Shown in pieces: positions 9,905 to 19,494 of a DNA stretch of 47,050 bases. The stretch spans positions 1 to 47,050 of the forward strand of contig DKBS01000162.1 in the NCBI GenBank assembly GCA_002451275.1. The letters are read 5' to 3'. The position numbers and the translations under genes were made by a program. Within the stretch, counting starts at the first letter, position 1, and the number at the start of each line of letters is the position of its first letter. This DNA is from Planctomycetaceae bacterium UBA6894 (GTDB lineage: Bacteria > Planctomycetota > Planctomycetia > Gemmatales > Gemmataceae). Below the pieces are notes generated by a model, which was not told the DNA's origin, ran no database searches, and saw only the letters and a program-made list of their open reading frames with translations.

Positions 9905-11140
9905 ATGCAATCAAATCCACCTTCGCCCTTCAAAAGCTTAATGCCTTTGGGCCTGCTTGCCGGTCATGTTTGTGTTTTGGGTCTGGTGTTGACCGGTTGC
10001 CAAAAAACCACCGAAGTGGAACAGGCGCCGGCCAGAACCCGGGTGGAAATCGCCAAGCCACTGGTCCGCGATATTACCGACGCGGTCGACTTCAACGGTA
10101 GGCTGGAGCCATCCCAAACCGTTGAGATCCGCCCCCAGGTATCAGGGTATCTGGTGAAAGATGATTTCAACGAAGGGAACGAGGTGAAGGCCGGCACCGA
10201 ATTGTTCAAGATCGATGACCGTCCCTTCCTTCGAGCGCTGGAAGGAGCCCAGGCTCGCAAGGCCGCCGCCGAGGCGGCGCTCAAGCTGACCGACGCCGAG
10301 CTGGCTCGCGCCCGCATCCTACGGACACGCGATGCCATCAGCCCGGAGGAAGTGGACATCCGAGCAGCCAACCAGGCGGTCTCGAAAGCAGATGTGCAAA
10401 AAGCCAACGCAGATTTAGCCAAGGCCCAGCTTGACTTGGATTTCACCAGCATCAAGGCTCCCATCAATGGCAAGGTCAGCCGCAAGCTTGTGACCACCGG
10501 CAACCTGGTGGGCCCCTCGCAGGTGGCCGAACCACTCACCACCATCGTCTCACAAGATCCGCTCCAACTGTATTTCTCGGTGGATGAGCGCACCCTTCTC
10601 CGCTACCAGCGTCGCAACCAAAACCAGGAGAAGACCTCCAACGAGGAATCGAATGGCATGCCCATCGTCTTCCGCCTGGAAGAGGAGCGCGAGTTCCGGC
10701 ACAAGGCCATCCTCAACTTCAACGACAACCGAATCGATTCGGCCACGGGAACCCTGCAACTGCGGGCTGATGTGGCCAACCCGCTGGTGAATGGGCAAAG
10801 GCCCTTCACCGCCGGCATGCGCACCCGTGTCCGGGTGGTCACCGACCGCCCCTATCAGGCGCTTCTGGTGCGCGAGGAGGCCATCGTGACCGACCTGCGA
10901 CGCAAATTCTTGTGGGTACTGCGGGATGGCAAGGCGGAGCGTGTCGAGGTGATGCTGGGTAACTCTGCCGTTGGTAACCTGCGCGACGTGCTGGAAGGCC
11001 TGAAACCCGATGACGTGGTGGTGGTGCGCGGAATACAGCGCCTGCGCCCGGGGGCCCCGGTGGAATCCGCCGAAGTGCCGATGGATCAAACGGAAAAGGC
11101 GGGCAACCCGACCAAGCAAGAAAACAAGGCGGGTAAATAA
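9905..11140 (+). CDS. RND efflux system, periplasmic adaptor lipoprotein
   Basis: A 411-residue membrane-fusion protein of the AcrA/MexA type that links an inner-membrane RND pump to an outer-membrane channel. Residues 1-37 form a lipoprotein signal ending in the lipobox LTGC. Next come a lipoyl half-motif (VEIRPQVSGYLVKDDFNEGNEVKAG region), an Ala-rich coiled-coil hairpin (about 110-170), the second lipoyl half (LDFTSIKAPINGKVSRKLV region) and a beta-barrel domain. The start at 9905 is preferred over the ATG at 9899 because GAGAG (9893-9897) is then 7 bases away. The permease gene follows after 2 nt, so the two form an operon. The transported compound is unknown. Confidence 0.93.
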   Translation: MQSNPPSPFKSLMPLGLLAGHVCVLGLVLTGCQKTTEVEQAPARTRVEIAKPLVRDITDAVDFNGRLEPSQTVEIRPQVSGYLVKDDFNEGNEVKAGTELFKIDDRPFLRALEGAQARKAAAEAALKLTDAELARARILRTRDAISPEEVDIRAANQAVSKADVQKANADLAKAQLDLDFTSIKAPINGKVSRKLVTTGNLVGPSQVAEPLTTIVSQDPLQLYFSVDERTLLRYQRRNQNQEKTSNEESNGMPIVFRLEEEREFRHKAILNFNDNRIDSATGTLQLRADVANPLVNGQRPFTAGMRTRVRVVTDRPYQALLVREEAIVTDLRRKFLWVLRDGKAERVEVMLGNSAVGNLRDVLEGLKPDDVVVVRGIQRLRPGAPVESAEVPMDQTEKAGNPTKQENKAGK

Positions 11141-11142
11141 CC

Positions 11143-14100
11143 ATGATTTCCCGTTTCTTCATCGACCGGCCGGTTTTCGCGACGGTCTTGTCCATTGTGG
11201 TGATGCTGGTTGGTGGCGTCGCTTACCTACGCCTGCCTCTGGCCCAATACCCCGAGGTGGTCCCCCCCGTTGTGCAGGTGACCGCCAACTTTCCGGGTGC
11301 CAACGCGCGCACGGTAGCCGAGACGGTTGCTGCCCCGCTGGAGCAAGAAATCAACGGCGTGGAAAAGATGCTCTACATGAGCTCCAACTCCACCAATGAC
11401 GGCCGCATGGTCCTAAATGTCACCTTCCAGGTGGGCACCGATTTGGACATGGCCCAAGTATTGGTGCAAAACCGGGTTTCCGCCGCCCTGGCCCGTTTGC
11501 CCGAAGAGGCCCGCCGCCAAGGAGTGGTCACCAAGAAACGGTCACCCAGTATCCTCCTGTGCGTGAACCTGGTCTCGGAAACCAACCCCGCCACCGGCAC
11601 CGAACTTTACGACCTGCTTTTTTTGGGCAACTACGCCACCACCCGCATCAACGAGGCGCTGGCCCGCATTGATGGCGTCGGAAGCGTGGAACCGTTTGGC
11701 AACCGGGATTTTTCCATGCGGGTCTGGCTCGACCCCGACAAAATGGCAGCCCGCAATCTGGTACCCGTCGATGTGCTCGAAGCGATCCGGGACCAGAATG
11801 TGCAGGTTGCCGCCGGCGGATTGGGGCAGCCCCCCGCCCCCGCCAACACCCCTTTCGAGATGGTTCTGAAGGCCCGCGGTAGGCTCGCCACCGAGGAGGA
11901 GTTCGAGAAGATCATCCTCAAGACCGGGGACACCAACACCCAAGCGGTCTATCTGGCCGATGTGCTGCGTGATTCCGAGTACCAACTGCGTGTCGATCCC
12001 AAAGCCCTGGAACAGGCAGGCCTCACCGTCGAAAAGCTGGACCAGCTCCTCGACGAGGCGGGCCACCTGTGCGCCCCCATGCCGGGCACGGCCGACCAGT
12101 TACGTCTGAGAAGCGCATCCACCTCGCCCTGGGCCATCCGGGTGCCAACCCCCAAGTCCGGTACCCTGCCCCTGCGTGATTTGCTGGGCCACCCCGGCGG
12201 AATCACCAGCCTGACGCGCGGTGTGGAACTGGGGGCCAAGAGCTACACCGTCAACAGCTATCTGGACGGCAAGGAATCCGTCTGCGTGGCTGTCTACCAG
12301 CAACCCGGATCCAACGCGGTGCAAACCGCCCAGACAATTAAGGAGACCATGCAGGCCCTCAAGGCAGATTTCCCTCCCGGCATGGATTACAAAATTGTCT
12401 ACGACACCACGGTTTTCATCGAGGAATCGATCAATACGGTCTACCACACCCTGTTCGAGGCGATGATCCTGGTCCTACTGGTGGTGATCGCCTTTCTGCA
12501 GGACTGGAAGGTCACCATCCTGCCGATGATCGAGGTGCCGGTCTCCCTGGTGGGCACATTCGCAGTAATGAGCATACTGGGTTTCAGCCTGAACAACCTG
12601 TCGCTTTTCGGTCTGGTTTTGGCCATCGGTATCGTGGTGGATGACGCCATCGTGGTGATTGAGAATGTTGAACGCTGGATCGCCAAAGGCTACGAACCCA
12701 AGGAGGCGGCCAGGCGCGCCATGGACGAGACCACCGGCGCGGTGCTCGCCATCGCCATCGTGCTGGCGGCGGTTTTTGTGCCAACCGCATTCTTGTCGGG
12801 CATCAGCGGCCAGTTTTTCCGCCAATTCGCCCTCACCATCGCCGGCTCAACCCTGATCAGCGCCATGAACGCGCTGACCATGACCCCCGCCCGCTGCGCC
12901 CTGATCATGAAACCGCACAATCATCACGGGCCCCGCGAAGCACCCCTACCCAACTGGGCCATGCCCCTGGTGGGCGTGTTGGTGGGCTGGCTGTTTTTCG
13001 GGCCCCTGGTGGCCGGAATCAGCCCGCAAGTTGCCCCCTGGGGCAAAGCCTTGGCCGGGGCCATCGGGCTGGTTGCCGGTATGGTACTGGTCAAGCCCAC
13101 CAACGCTGCGCTGTTGGTCTTTTTCAAGTGGTTCAATGTGGTGATTGGTAAGGCGATGGACGGCTACGCCACACTGGTGGCCTGGCTGGTACGCCGGGCC
13201 CTGGTTTTCGCAGTGATCTATATGCTGCTGCTGGCTTTCACCGGTTGGGGCTTCAGCCGGCTGCCCACCGGTTTCATTCCAGAGCAAGACAAAGGCTACC
13301 TGTTGATGGCCGCCCAGATGCCCGAGGGGGCCAGCCTGGGGCGGACGGACACTTTTGTGCGCAAGCTGGACGAACTGGCCCGCCAGGACCCGGCGGTGGA
13401 CCATGTGTTGGCCCTGCCCGGTTTTTCCATGTTGGCCAGCGCCAATGTCTCGGAGGCGGGCGCGCTTTTCGTCATCCTCAAACCCTTTGAGGAACGGGGC
13501 AAGCACCATGACTGGAGCGCTCCAGAAACACAAAAACGCCTGAGTGCCAAGGTGGCGGAAGAACTGGATGGCCTCGCGCTGGTCTTCGGTTCTCCCCCGG
13601 TTGACGGGCTGGGCAGCACAGGCGGCTTCAAGCTGCAGGTGGAGGATATGACGGGGGTTGGCCCCGAGGCGCTGGCCCAGGCCGTGCGTGACATGGAGAA
13701 GGCCTCGCTAGCGGAGCCCAAACTGGCAGGCTTGATGAGCACCTTCTCCAATTCGCAGCCGCAATACTTCCTGGAATTCGACCGGGACAAGGCGCGCACC
13801 AGCGGGGTGAGTCTGGACAATATCTTTTCAGCCCTCAGCACCTACCTGGGTGGCATGTATGTCAACGACATCACCCTCTACGGCCGAAACTGGCAGGTGA
13901 ATGTGCAGGCTGACGCCAAATTCAGGCTCCATAAGGAGGACCTGCGCCTGCTCCAGGTCAGAAACACCGCGGGCAAGATGATACCCCTGGGCACCTTTCT
14001 CACGGTGGTTGATGACAGCGGCCCGGCCATCGCCTCCCGCTACAATCTGCGGTCTGCTGCCAGCCTGAACGGCGCTGCAGCTCCCGGCGTGAGTTCAGGC

Positions 14101-14760
14101 GAAGCCATGGCGACGGTGGAGCGCCTGGCCAAAAACAACCTTGGCGGCTCCATGGCCATTGAATGGACCGAATTGTCGCTCCTGGAGCGTTTGGCCGCAC
14201 AGGACTGGATCAACATCCTCATTTTCCCCCTGGGTGTCATCTTCGTGTACCTGGCATTGGCTGCCCAGTACGAAAGCTACACCCTGCCCCTGGCCATTCT
14301 GCTCATCGTGCCCATGTGCCTGCTGTCCGCCTGGGTGGGGCTGGTTTATAGCGGCCTAGCCAACGATCTCTTTGTGCAAATCGGCCTGGTGGTGCTGGTG
14401 GCCCTGGCTGCCAAGAATGCCATCCTCATTGTGGAATTCGCCAAACAACTGGAAGACACAGGCAAGTCCCGCAACGAAGCGGTGGTGGAAGCCTGCAAGA
14501 TGCGCCTGCGCCCCATCCTGATGACCTCGCTGGCCTTCATCTTGGGTGTTGTGCCTCTTGTCTTTTCCCATGGTGCCGGCGCGGAAATGCGCAGGGCGAT
14601 CGGCATCACAGTTTTTTCCGGCATGCTGGGTGTCACCTTCTTTGGGCTGTTGTTCACGCCGGTATTTTATGTGCTGGTGCGGCGGTTCCTTGGAGGCGAA
14701 ACCAAGCAAACGCCCCTCGCCAATCCCTCCGATCCAAGCCCGCCTCAAACAATCCATTGA
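11143..14760 (+). CDS. RND efflux permease (AcrB/HAE1 type) with extra hydrophobic insertion
   Basis: A 1205-residue inner-membrane proton antiporter; AcrB itself has 1049. N-terminal MISRFFIDRPVFA is typical of the family. The proton-relay residues are present: the aspartate pair in TM4 (D500, D501 in GIVVDDAIVVIENVE) and the TM10 lysine (K1091 in ALAAKNAILIVEFAK). The extra length is partly explained by a segment at about residues 589-683, between TM6 and the helix before TM7. It contains two additional hydrophobic stretches (about 605-626 and 637-662) and a His-rich start (HNHHG). No outer-membrane factor gene is adjacent, so a TolC-like partner must be encoded elsewhere. Drug or lipid substrates cannot be inferred. 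Confidence 0.95.
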   Translation: MISRFFIDRPVFATVLSIVVMLVGGVAYLRLPLAQYPEVVPPVVQVTANFPGANARTVAETVAAPLEQEINGVEKMLYMSSNSTNDGRMVLNVTFQVGTDLDMAQVLVQNRVSAALARLPEEARRQGVVTKKRSPSILLCVNLVSETNPATGTELYDLLFLGNYATTRINEALARIDGVGSVEPFGNRDFSMRVWLDPDKMAARNLVPVDVLEAIRDQNVQVAAGGLGQPPAPANTPFEMVLKARGRLATEEEFEKIILKTGDTNTQAVYLADVLRDSEYQLRVDPKALEQAGLTVEKLDQLLDEAGHLCAPMPGTADQLRLRSASTSPWAIRVPTPKSGTLPLRDLLGHPGGITSLTRGVELGAKSYTVNSYLDGKESVCVAVYQQPGSNAVQTAQTIKETMQALKADFPPGMDYKIVYDTTVFIEESINTVYHTLFEAMILVLLVVIAFLQDWKVTILPMIEVPVSLVGTFAVMSILGFSLNNLSLFGLVLAIGIVVDDAIVVIENVERWIAKGYEPKEAARRAMDETTGAVLAIAIVLAAVFVPTAFLSGISGQFFRQFALTIAGSTLISAMNALTMTPARCALIMKPHNHHGPREAPLPNWAMPLVGVLVGWLFFGPLVAGISPQVAPWGKALAGAIGLVAGMVLVKPTNAALLVFFKWFNVVIGKAMDGYATLVAWLVRRALVFAVIYMLLLAFTGWGFSRLPTGFIPEQDKGYLLMAAQMPEGASLGRTDTFVRKLDELARQDPAVDHVLALPGFSMLASANVSEAGALFVILKPFEERGKHHDWSAPETQKRLSAKVAEELDGLALVFGSPPVDGLGSTGGFKLQVEDMTGVGPEALAQAVRDMEKASLAEPKLAGLMSTFSNSQPQYFLEFDRDKARTSGVSLDNIFSALSTYLGGMYVNDITLYGRNWQVNVQADAKFRLHKEDLRLLQVRNTAGKMIPLGTFLTVVDDSGPAIASRYNLRSAASLNGAAAPGVSSGEAMATVERLAKNNLGGSMAIEWTELSLLERLAAQDWINILIFPLGVIFVYLALAAQYESYTLPLAILLIVPMCLLSAWVGLVYSGLANDLFVQIGLVVLVALAAKNAILIVEFAKQLEDTGKSRNEAVVEACKMRLRPILMTSLAFILGVVPLVFSHGAGAEMRRAIGITVFSGMLGVTFFGLLFTPVFYVLVRRFLGGETKQTPLANPSDPSPPQTIH

Positions 14761-14911
14761 GGTCCCACTTACTCGCCATCCACCCCGGAAAGGGCGGGGA
14801 TTTCATGGCTGTTTGGGCTAGGACCGAATGGCCAAGTGGTATCCCCTGGAGAATCAAACCGGGTAAGATGATGTCCCCACCCACCCGAACCGGGTCGCGG
14901 AGAATGTTCAA

Positions 14912-17900
14912 ATGCCAGGCATGTTTTTCTCCATTGCTCTGCCCTTGTTGTTGGCAGGAATCGACTCCGGATCCGACAGCGCGGTCGATTTTAACCGGGA
15001 AATTCGGCCACTGCTGGTGGAACATTGCCTGGCATGCCATGGCCCGGATGAAAAGGCGCGCAAAGCCGATTTGCGTCTGGACGGGCTGAACCTTGCCGCT
15101 TTGGAAACCGATGGAGGGAAGCTGATTGTCCCGGGTAAACCGAATGAAAGCGACCTGGTAGCCCGTCTGGTGCATGTCGATGCGGCCAAACTGATGCCCC
15201 CCCCGAAATTTGCCAAGCCGCTCAACCCCAAACAAATCGAACGGCTCAAAACCTGGATCCGCCAAGGGGCCAAGACCACTGCCCATTGGGCTTTTGCGCC
15301 TCCCCAGCGGCCCCCCGTCCCGGGGGTGAAAAACCGCGCTTGGGGGCGCAATGCCATCGACGCGTTCATTCTGGCACGGCTGGAAACCGAAAGCCTGCAA
15401 CCCGAGCCCGAGGCCGGGCGCGCCCGCCTGCTGCGCCGGGTCAGCCTCGACCTGACCGGGTTGCCTCCCACCCCCGCAGAGGTGAAGGCCTTTGAATCGG
15501 ATTCCTCGCCGGATGCCTATGAGCGAGCGGTAGACCGTTTGCTGGCCTCGCCCCGTTATGGGGAACGCATGGCTCTGGAATGGCTGGACATGGCCCGCTT
15601 TGCGGACAGCAACGGCTTCCAGGTGGATTCCAGCCGGTCGATGTGGCCTTGGCGCGACTGGGTCATCAGCGCATACAACCGCAATTTGCCGTTTGACCAG
15701 TTCACCATCGACCAGATCGCAGGCGACATGCTGCCCAATCCCACCCAAGAACAACTCCTCGCCACCGGGTTCCAGCGCAATCACCGGCTCAACGGCGAGG
15801 GTGGACTCATCGCCGAGGAATGGCGCGTGGAAACGGTGATCGACCGCGTGGAAACCACAAGTCTGGCCTGGATGGGCCTAACCGCCGGATGCGCCCGCTG
15901 CCACGACCACAAATATGATCCGCTTAGTCAGAAGGAGTTCTACCAGCTCTTCGCGCTGTTCAACAATGTTCCGGAAAGCGGCACCCTGCAGGAAAATCGC
16001 AAGGGTGGCAACACCGACCCCGCCATTGAGGTCGCCACCCCGGAGATGCTTGCCAAAATCAAGGAAGCCCAAGGCCTAGTGGATGCGGCCAAACAAAAGG
16101 TGCGCCATGAGGAGACAAAAGCCGCCAGCCAGGTGGACGCGTGGGCCGCGGGACTGGCGACCGGTTTGGGCAAATCCGTCTGGAAGCCTTTTGAGGCCGG
16201 CAGCCTGCAGGGAAATGGCGGCACCCAATACACCCGTCTGGCGGATGGCACATGGCTGGCAAAAGGCCCCAATCCCAACCACGAGACCACCATTGCCAAA
16301 GCGCCTATTTCCGGCACGATCAGCGCCGTCCGGTTGGTCTGCCTGCCCGATGCCTCGTTACCCAACCAAAGCGTGGGCCGGTACTCCAACGGCAATTTTG
16401 TGCTGACCCGGATGGAAGCCGCCCTTTTCACACCCGGCAGCGACAAGCCGATTCCACTTCGTTTCAGCCAGGCTCTAGCCGATTATTCCCAACCCGGCTG
16501 GCCCATCGAGGCCACGGTTGGCCAGGATGCCAGCAAGGGCTGGGCAGCCGATGGCCCCACGCGGCGCCAACCCTTGGAAGCCATTTTCAAATTGAACACA
16601 CCTGCCCAGGCTCCGGCCGGCAGCACGCTGGAAATCCGGCTGATTCAAGCCACCTTGGGTGGCCACAACATCGGTCGTTTCCGTCTGGCTGTCACCGATG
16701 CCCCTGCCTCCGTGGTGAAATTGGGTGAGGCCGGCCCCTCCCCCGAGTTGGTTGCGGCCCTGAAAACGCCGACCGACAAGCGAAACGATGGTCAAAGAAA
16801 ATTGCTGCTGGACCACTACCTGGCCAGCGCTCCCGGCCCCCTGGGCCAGGCAAAAAGCCATCTGACCAAGGCTGAGCAGGCGCTCAAGGCTTTGAACGAC
16901 AACCTGCCCACGGCCATGGTGATGAAGGAGGGACCGCCTCGCAAAGCCCACATCCTGGTCCGTGGCCAATACGACAAAAAAGGCGAGGAGGTATCTCCGG
17001 GCTTTCCCACCATGCTGCCTCCTCCCCCTCCCGGCGGCAAAGCGGACCGCCTCACCCTGGCCAGGTGGCTTGCCAGCCCGAATCACCCCCTCACCGCGCG
17101 GGTGTGGGTGAACCGAGCTTGGGAGCGATTCTTCGGCGCGGGCCTTTGCCGCACCACCGACAATCTGGGCACCCAAGCCGAATTCCCCACCCACCCGGAA
17201 TTGCTCGACTGGCTGGCCACCGAGTTCGTGGACCGCAAGTGGGACATGAAATCCATGGTGCGCCTCATCGTGACCAGCGCAACCTACCGCCAGGACTCGA
17301 AGATCGCTCCGGAAAAACTGAAACTGGATCCACAAAACCGGCTTTTGGCCCGGGGCCCGCGTTTCCGCCTGCCGGGCGAGATCCTGCGCGACCAAGCCCT
17401 GTTTGTCAGCGGGCTGCTGGTGGACAAGGTGGGCGGCCCTTCAGTACGCCCTTACATGCCCACCGGGGTGTGGGATGAAACCAGCGTCTATGGAGACCTG
17501 CGCAACTACAAAAACGACACGGGCGACGGCCTTTATCGCAAGAGCATCTACACCATCTGGAAGCGGACCGCCGCGCCGCCCACCATGCTGCTGTTTGATG
17601 CTCCCAACCGCGAGACCTGCCTGGTACGCCGGGGCCGCACGAACACGCCGCTGCAAGCGTTGGCCCTGCTGAATGAAATCACCTATGTGGAGGCGGCCCG
17701 CAAACTGGGAGAACGCATGCTGGCGGAGGGAGGAAACGATGCCGACAGCCGCCTGAAACACGGCTTCCGCATCACCCTGGGCCGCGAGCCCTCGGCCCGT
17801 GAACTGGAGATTCTGCGGGAAGGCTTGGCGCGTGATAGCCAGCGTTTCGCCCAAGACCCGGCTGGTGCCGCGAAACTAGTCGCCCTGGGCGAGGCCAAGC

Positions 17901-17992
17901 CAAAAGCAGGATTGCCTCCGGCTGATCTGGCTGCCTACACCCTGGCCGCCAATGTGCTGCTCAACCTCGACGAATGCGTGACACGGGAGTGA
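14912..17992 (+). CDS. Cytochrome c (PSD1)-DUF1549-DUF1553 protein
   Basis: A 1026-residue exported protein of a family greatly expanded in planctomycetes. An N-terminal signal ([17 protein letters not shown]) is followed by a cytochrome-c-like PSD1 domain with the heme site CLACH near residue 40. DUF1549 runs over about 145-340 ([46 protein letters not shown]). A middle beta-sandwich region covers about 430-600. DUF1553 runs over about 690-960 ([40 protein letters not shown]). ATG 14912 has CGGAGA 8 bases upstream; a second Met lies three codons later. It is followed directly by a DUF1501 gene, the usual pairing. Biochemical function is unknown; a role in periplasmic handling of carbon polymers has been suggested for the family. 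Confidence 0.93.
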   Translation: MPGMFFSIALPLLLAGIDSGSDSAVDFNREIRPLLVEHCLACHGPDEKARKADLRLDGLNLAALETDGGKLIVPGKPNESDLVARLVHVDAAKLMPPPKFAKPLNPKQIERLKTWIRQGAKTTAHWAFAPPQRPPVPGVKNRAWGRNAIDAFILARLETESLQPEPEAGRARLLRRVSLDLTGLPPTPAEVKAFESDSSPDAYERAVDRLLASPRYGERMALEWLDMARFADSNGFQVDSSRSMWPWRDWVISAYNRNLPFDQFTIDQIAGDMLPNPTQEQLLATGFQRNHRLNGEGGLIAEEWRVETVIDRVETTSLAWMGLTAGCARCHDHKYDPLSQKEFYQLFALFNNVPESGTLQENRKGGNTDPAIEVATPEMLAKIKEAQGLVDAAKQKVRHEETKAASQVDAWAAGLATGLGKSVWKPFEAGSLQGNGGTQYTRLADGTWLAKGPNPNHETTIAKAPISGTISAVRLVCLPDASLPNQSVGRYSNGNFVLTRMEAALFTPGSDKPIPLRFSQALADYSQPGWPIEATVGQDASKGWAADGPTRRQPLEAIFKLNTPAQAPAGSTLEIRLIQATLGGHNIGRFRLAVTDAPASVVKLGEAGPSPELVAALKTPTDKRNDGQRKLLLDHYLASAPGPLGQAKSHLTKAEQALKALNDNLPTAMVMKEGPPRKAHILVRGQYDKKGEEVSPGFPTMLPPPPPGGKADRLTLARWLASPNHPLTARVWVNRAWERFFGAGLCRTTDNLGTQAEFPTHPELLDWLATEFVDRKWDMKSMVRLIVTSATYRQDSKIAPEKLKLDPQNRLLARGPRFRLPGEILRDQALFVSGLLVDKVGGPSVRPYMPTGVWDETSVYGDLRNYKNDTGDGLYRKSIYTIWKRTAAPPTMLLFDAPNRETCLVRRGRTNTPLQALALLNEITYVEAARKLGERMLAEGGNDADSRLKHGFRITLGREPSARELEILREGLARDSQRFAQDPAGAAKLVALGEAKPKAGLPPADLAAYTLAANVLLNLDECVTRE

Positions 17993-18000
17993 ACCAATCC

Positions 18001-19440
18001 ATGCGTCTCACCAACCATCCGGCGTTGGCAAACCATTTGAACCGCCGCATTTTTCTGGGTACCGGGTTGGCCGGCATGCTGGGAGGTATGGCCGCGGGCA
18101 AATTACGCTCCGAGGAAGCGGGAGCCAACTGGCTGATTCCCGGCATTGCCAAGGCCAAGCGGGTGATTTACCTGTTCCAATCCGGCGCGCCCTCGCAGAT
18201 GGATTTGTTTGATCCCAAACCGCAGATGGAGAAGCGCCGCGGCGAGGATCTCCCCGAGAGCATCCGCAAGGGGCAGCGCCTCACCACCATGACCAGCGGG
18301 CAATCAAAATTCCCGGTGGCCCCCTCCGTTTTCAAATTCAAACAGCATGGCGATTCGGGCCTGTGGCTCAGCGACGCCTGGCGTTACCTGCCCCGCGTTG
18401 CGGATGATTTGTGCATGATCCGCACCATGCACACCGAGGCGATCAACCACGATCCCGCTATCACCTTCATGCAAACCGGCAACCAGCTTCCCGGTCGGCC
18501 CAGCATCGGCGCCTGGGTGAGTTACGGCCTGGGCAGCCCCAATAAGGACTTGCCGGGCTATGTGGTGCTCACCAGCTTTGGCAGCGGCCGGCCCGATGAC
18601 CAACCGCTGTACGACCGTTTGTGGAGCGCCGGCTTTTTGCCTGGCAAACACCAGGGGGTGAAATTCCGCAACAAGGGTGACGCGGTGCTTTACCTCACCG
18701 ACCCACCCGGCGTGGACCGTTCCACCCGACGTTCTACCCTGGACCGGCTTGCAATGCTGAATGGCCTACACCATCAGGATTTGGGCGACCCGGAGACCGA
18801 AACACGGATCAGCCAATACGAGATGGCCTTCCGCATGCAGGCCAGCGTGCCCGACCTGCTGAATGTACGCGGCGAGACCAAGGAAACGCTCGATTTGTAC
18901 GGCCCGGATGTCACCCGCCCGGGCAGCTACGCAGCCAACTGCCTGCTGGCCCGCCGACTGGCCGAGCGCGATGTGCGCTTCATCCAGCTTTTCCACATGG
19001 GTTGGGATCATCACGGCAACTTGCCCGCTGCCCTGCGGGGACAGTGCAAGGACACCGACCTGGCCACCACCGCCCTTTTGATGGACCTGAAGCGGCGCGG
19101 CCTGCTGGAAGACACCCTGGTGATCTGGGGTGGTGAGTTCGGCCGCACCATCTATTCACAGGGTGGCCTCACCGAGACCAATTACGGCCGCGACCACCAC
19201 CCGCGGTGCTTCAGCATGTTTCTGGCTGGGGCCGGCGTGAAGAAAGGTCTCACCTTCGGTGAAACCGATGACTACTGCTACAACACCGTCCGGAATCCAG
19301 TGCATGTCAACCAACTCAACGCCACCATCCTTCACCTTCTGGGCATCAACCACGAACGGCTGACCTTCACCCACCAAGGCCTGGAGGCGCGTTTGACCGG
19401 CGTGGAGCCTGCACCTGTCGTGCGGGAAATTCTTGCCTGA
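18001..19440 (+). CDS. DUF1501 protein with Tat signal
   Basis: A 479-residue protein of the DUF1501 family, which is distantly related to alkaline-phosphatase/sulfatase-fold enzymes. A twin-arginine signal is present (R15, R16 in LNRRIFLG, followed by a Gly/Ala-rich hydrophobic stretch), so it is probably exported folded. Family motifs seen: [17 protein letters not shown] near the N-terminus, [25 protein letters not shown] and [12 protein letters not shown] followed by [22 protein letters not shown]. The conserved histidines and aspartates suggest metal binding. The ATG at 18001 puts GGGAG about 12 bases upstream; an alternative ATG at 17974 would overlap the upstream gene by 19 nt. It is the standard partner of the DUF1549/DUF1553 gene immediately upstream. 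Confidence 0.92.
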   Translation: MRLTNHPALANHLNRRIFLGTGLAGMLGGMAAGKLRSEEAGANWLIPGIAKAKRVIYLFQSGAPSQMDLFDPKPQMEKRRGEDLPESIRKGQRLTTMTSGQSKFPVAPSVFKFKQHGDSGLWLSDAWRYLPRVADDLCMIRTMHTEAINHDPAITFMQTGNQLPGRPSIGAWVSYGLGSPNKDLPGYVVLTSFGSGRPDDQPLYDRLWSAGFLPGKHQGVKFRNKGDAVLYLTDPPGVDRSTRRSTLDRLAMLNGLHHQDLGDPETETRISQYEMAFRMQASVPDLLNVRGETKETLDLYGPDVTRPGSYAANCLLARRLAERDVRFIQLFHMGWDHHGNLPAALRGQCKDTDLATTALLMDLKRRGLLEDTLVIWGGEFGRTIYSQGGLTETNYGRDHHPRCFSMFLAGAGVKKGLTFGETDDYCYNTVRNPVHVNQLNATILHLLGINHERLTFTHQGLEARLTGVEPAPVVREILA

Positions 19441-19494
19441 ACCAAGGGCCGCGATTTATTTTGCTCTATTAGCCTTCCTTAAAACTTGCGGCAA

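Noticed and set aside
14783..14799. Terminator after the RND permease gene (CCCCG with CGGGG)
   Set aside because: Only a 5-bp stem with a 7-nt loop, followed by ATTTC rather than a T-run. Too weak to call.
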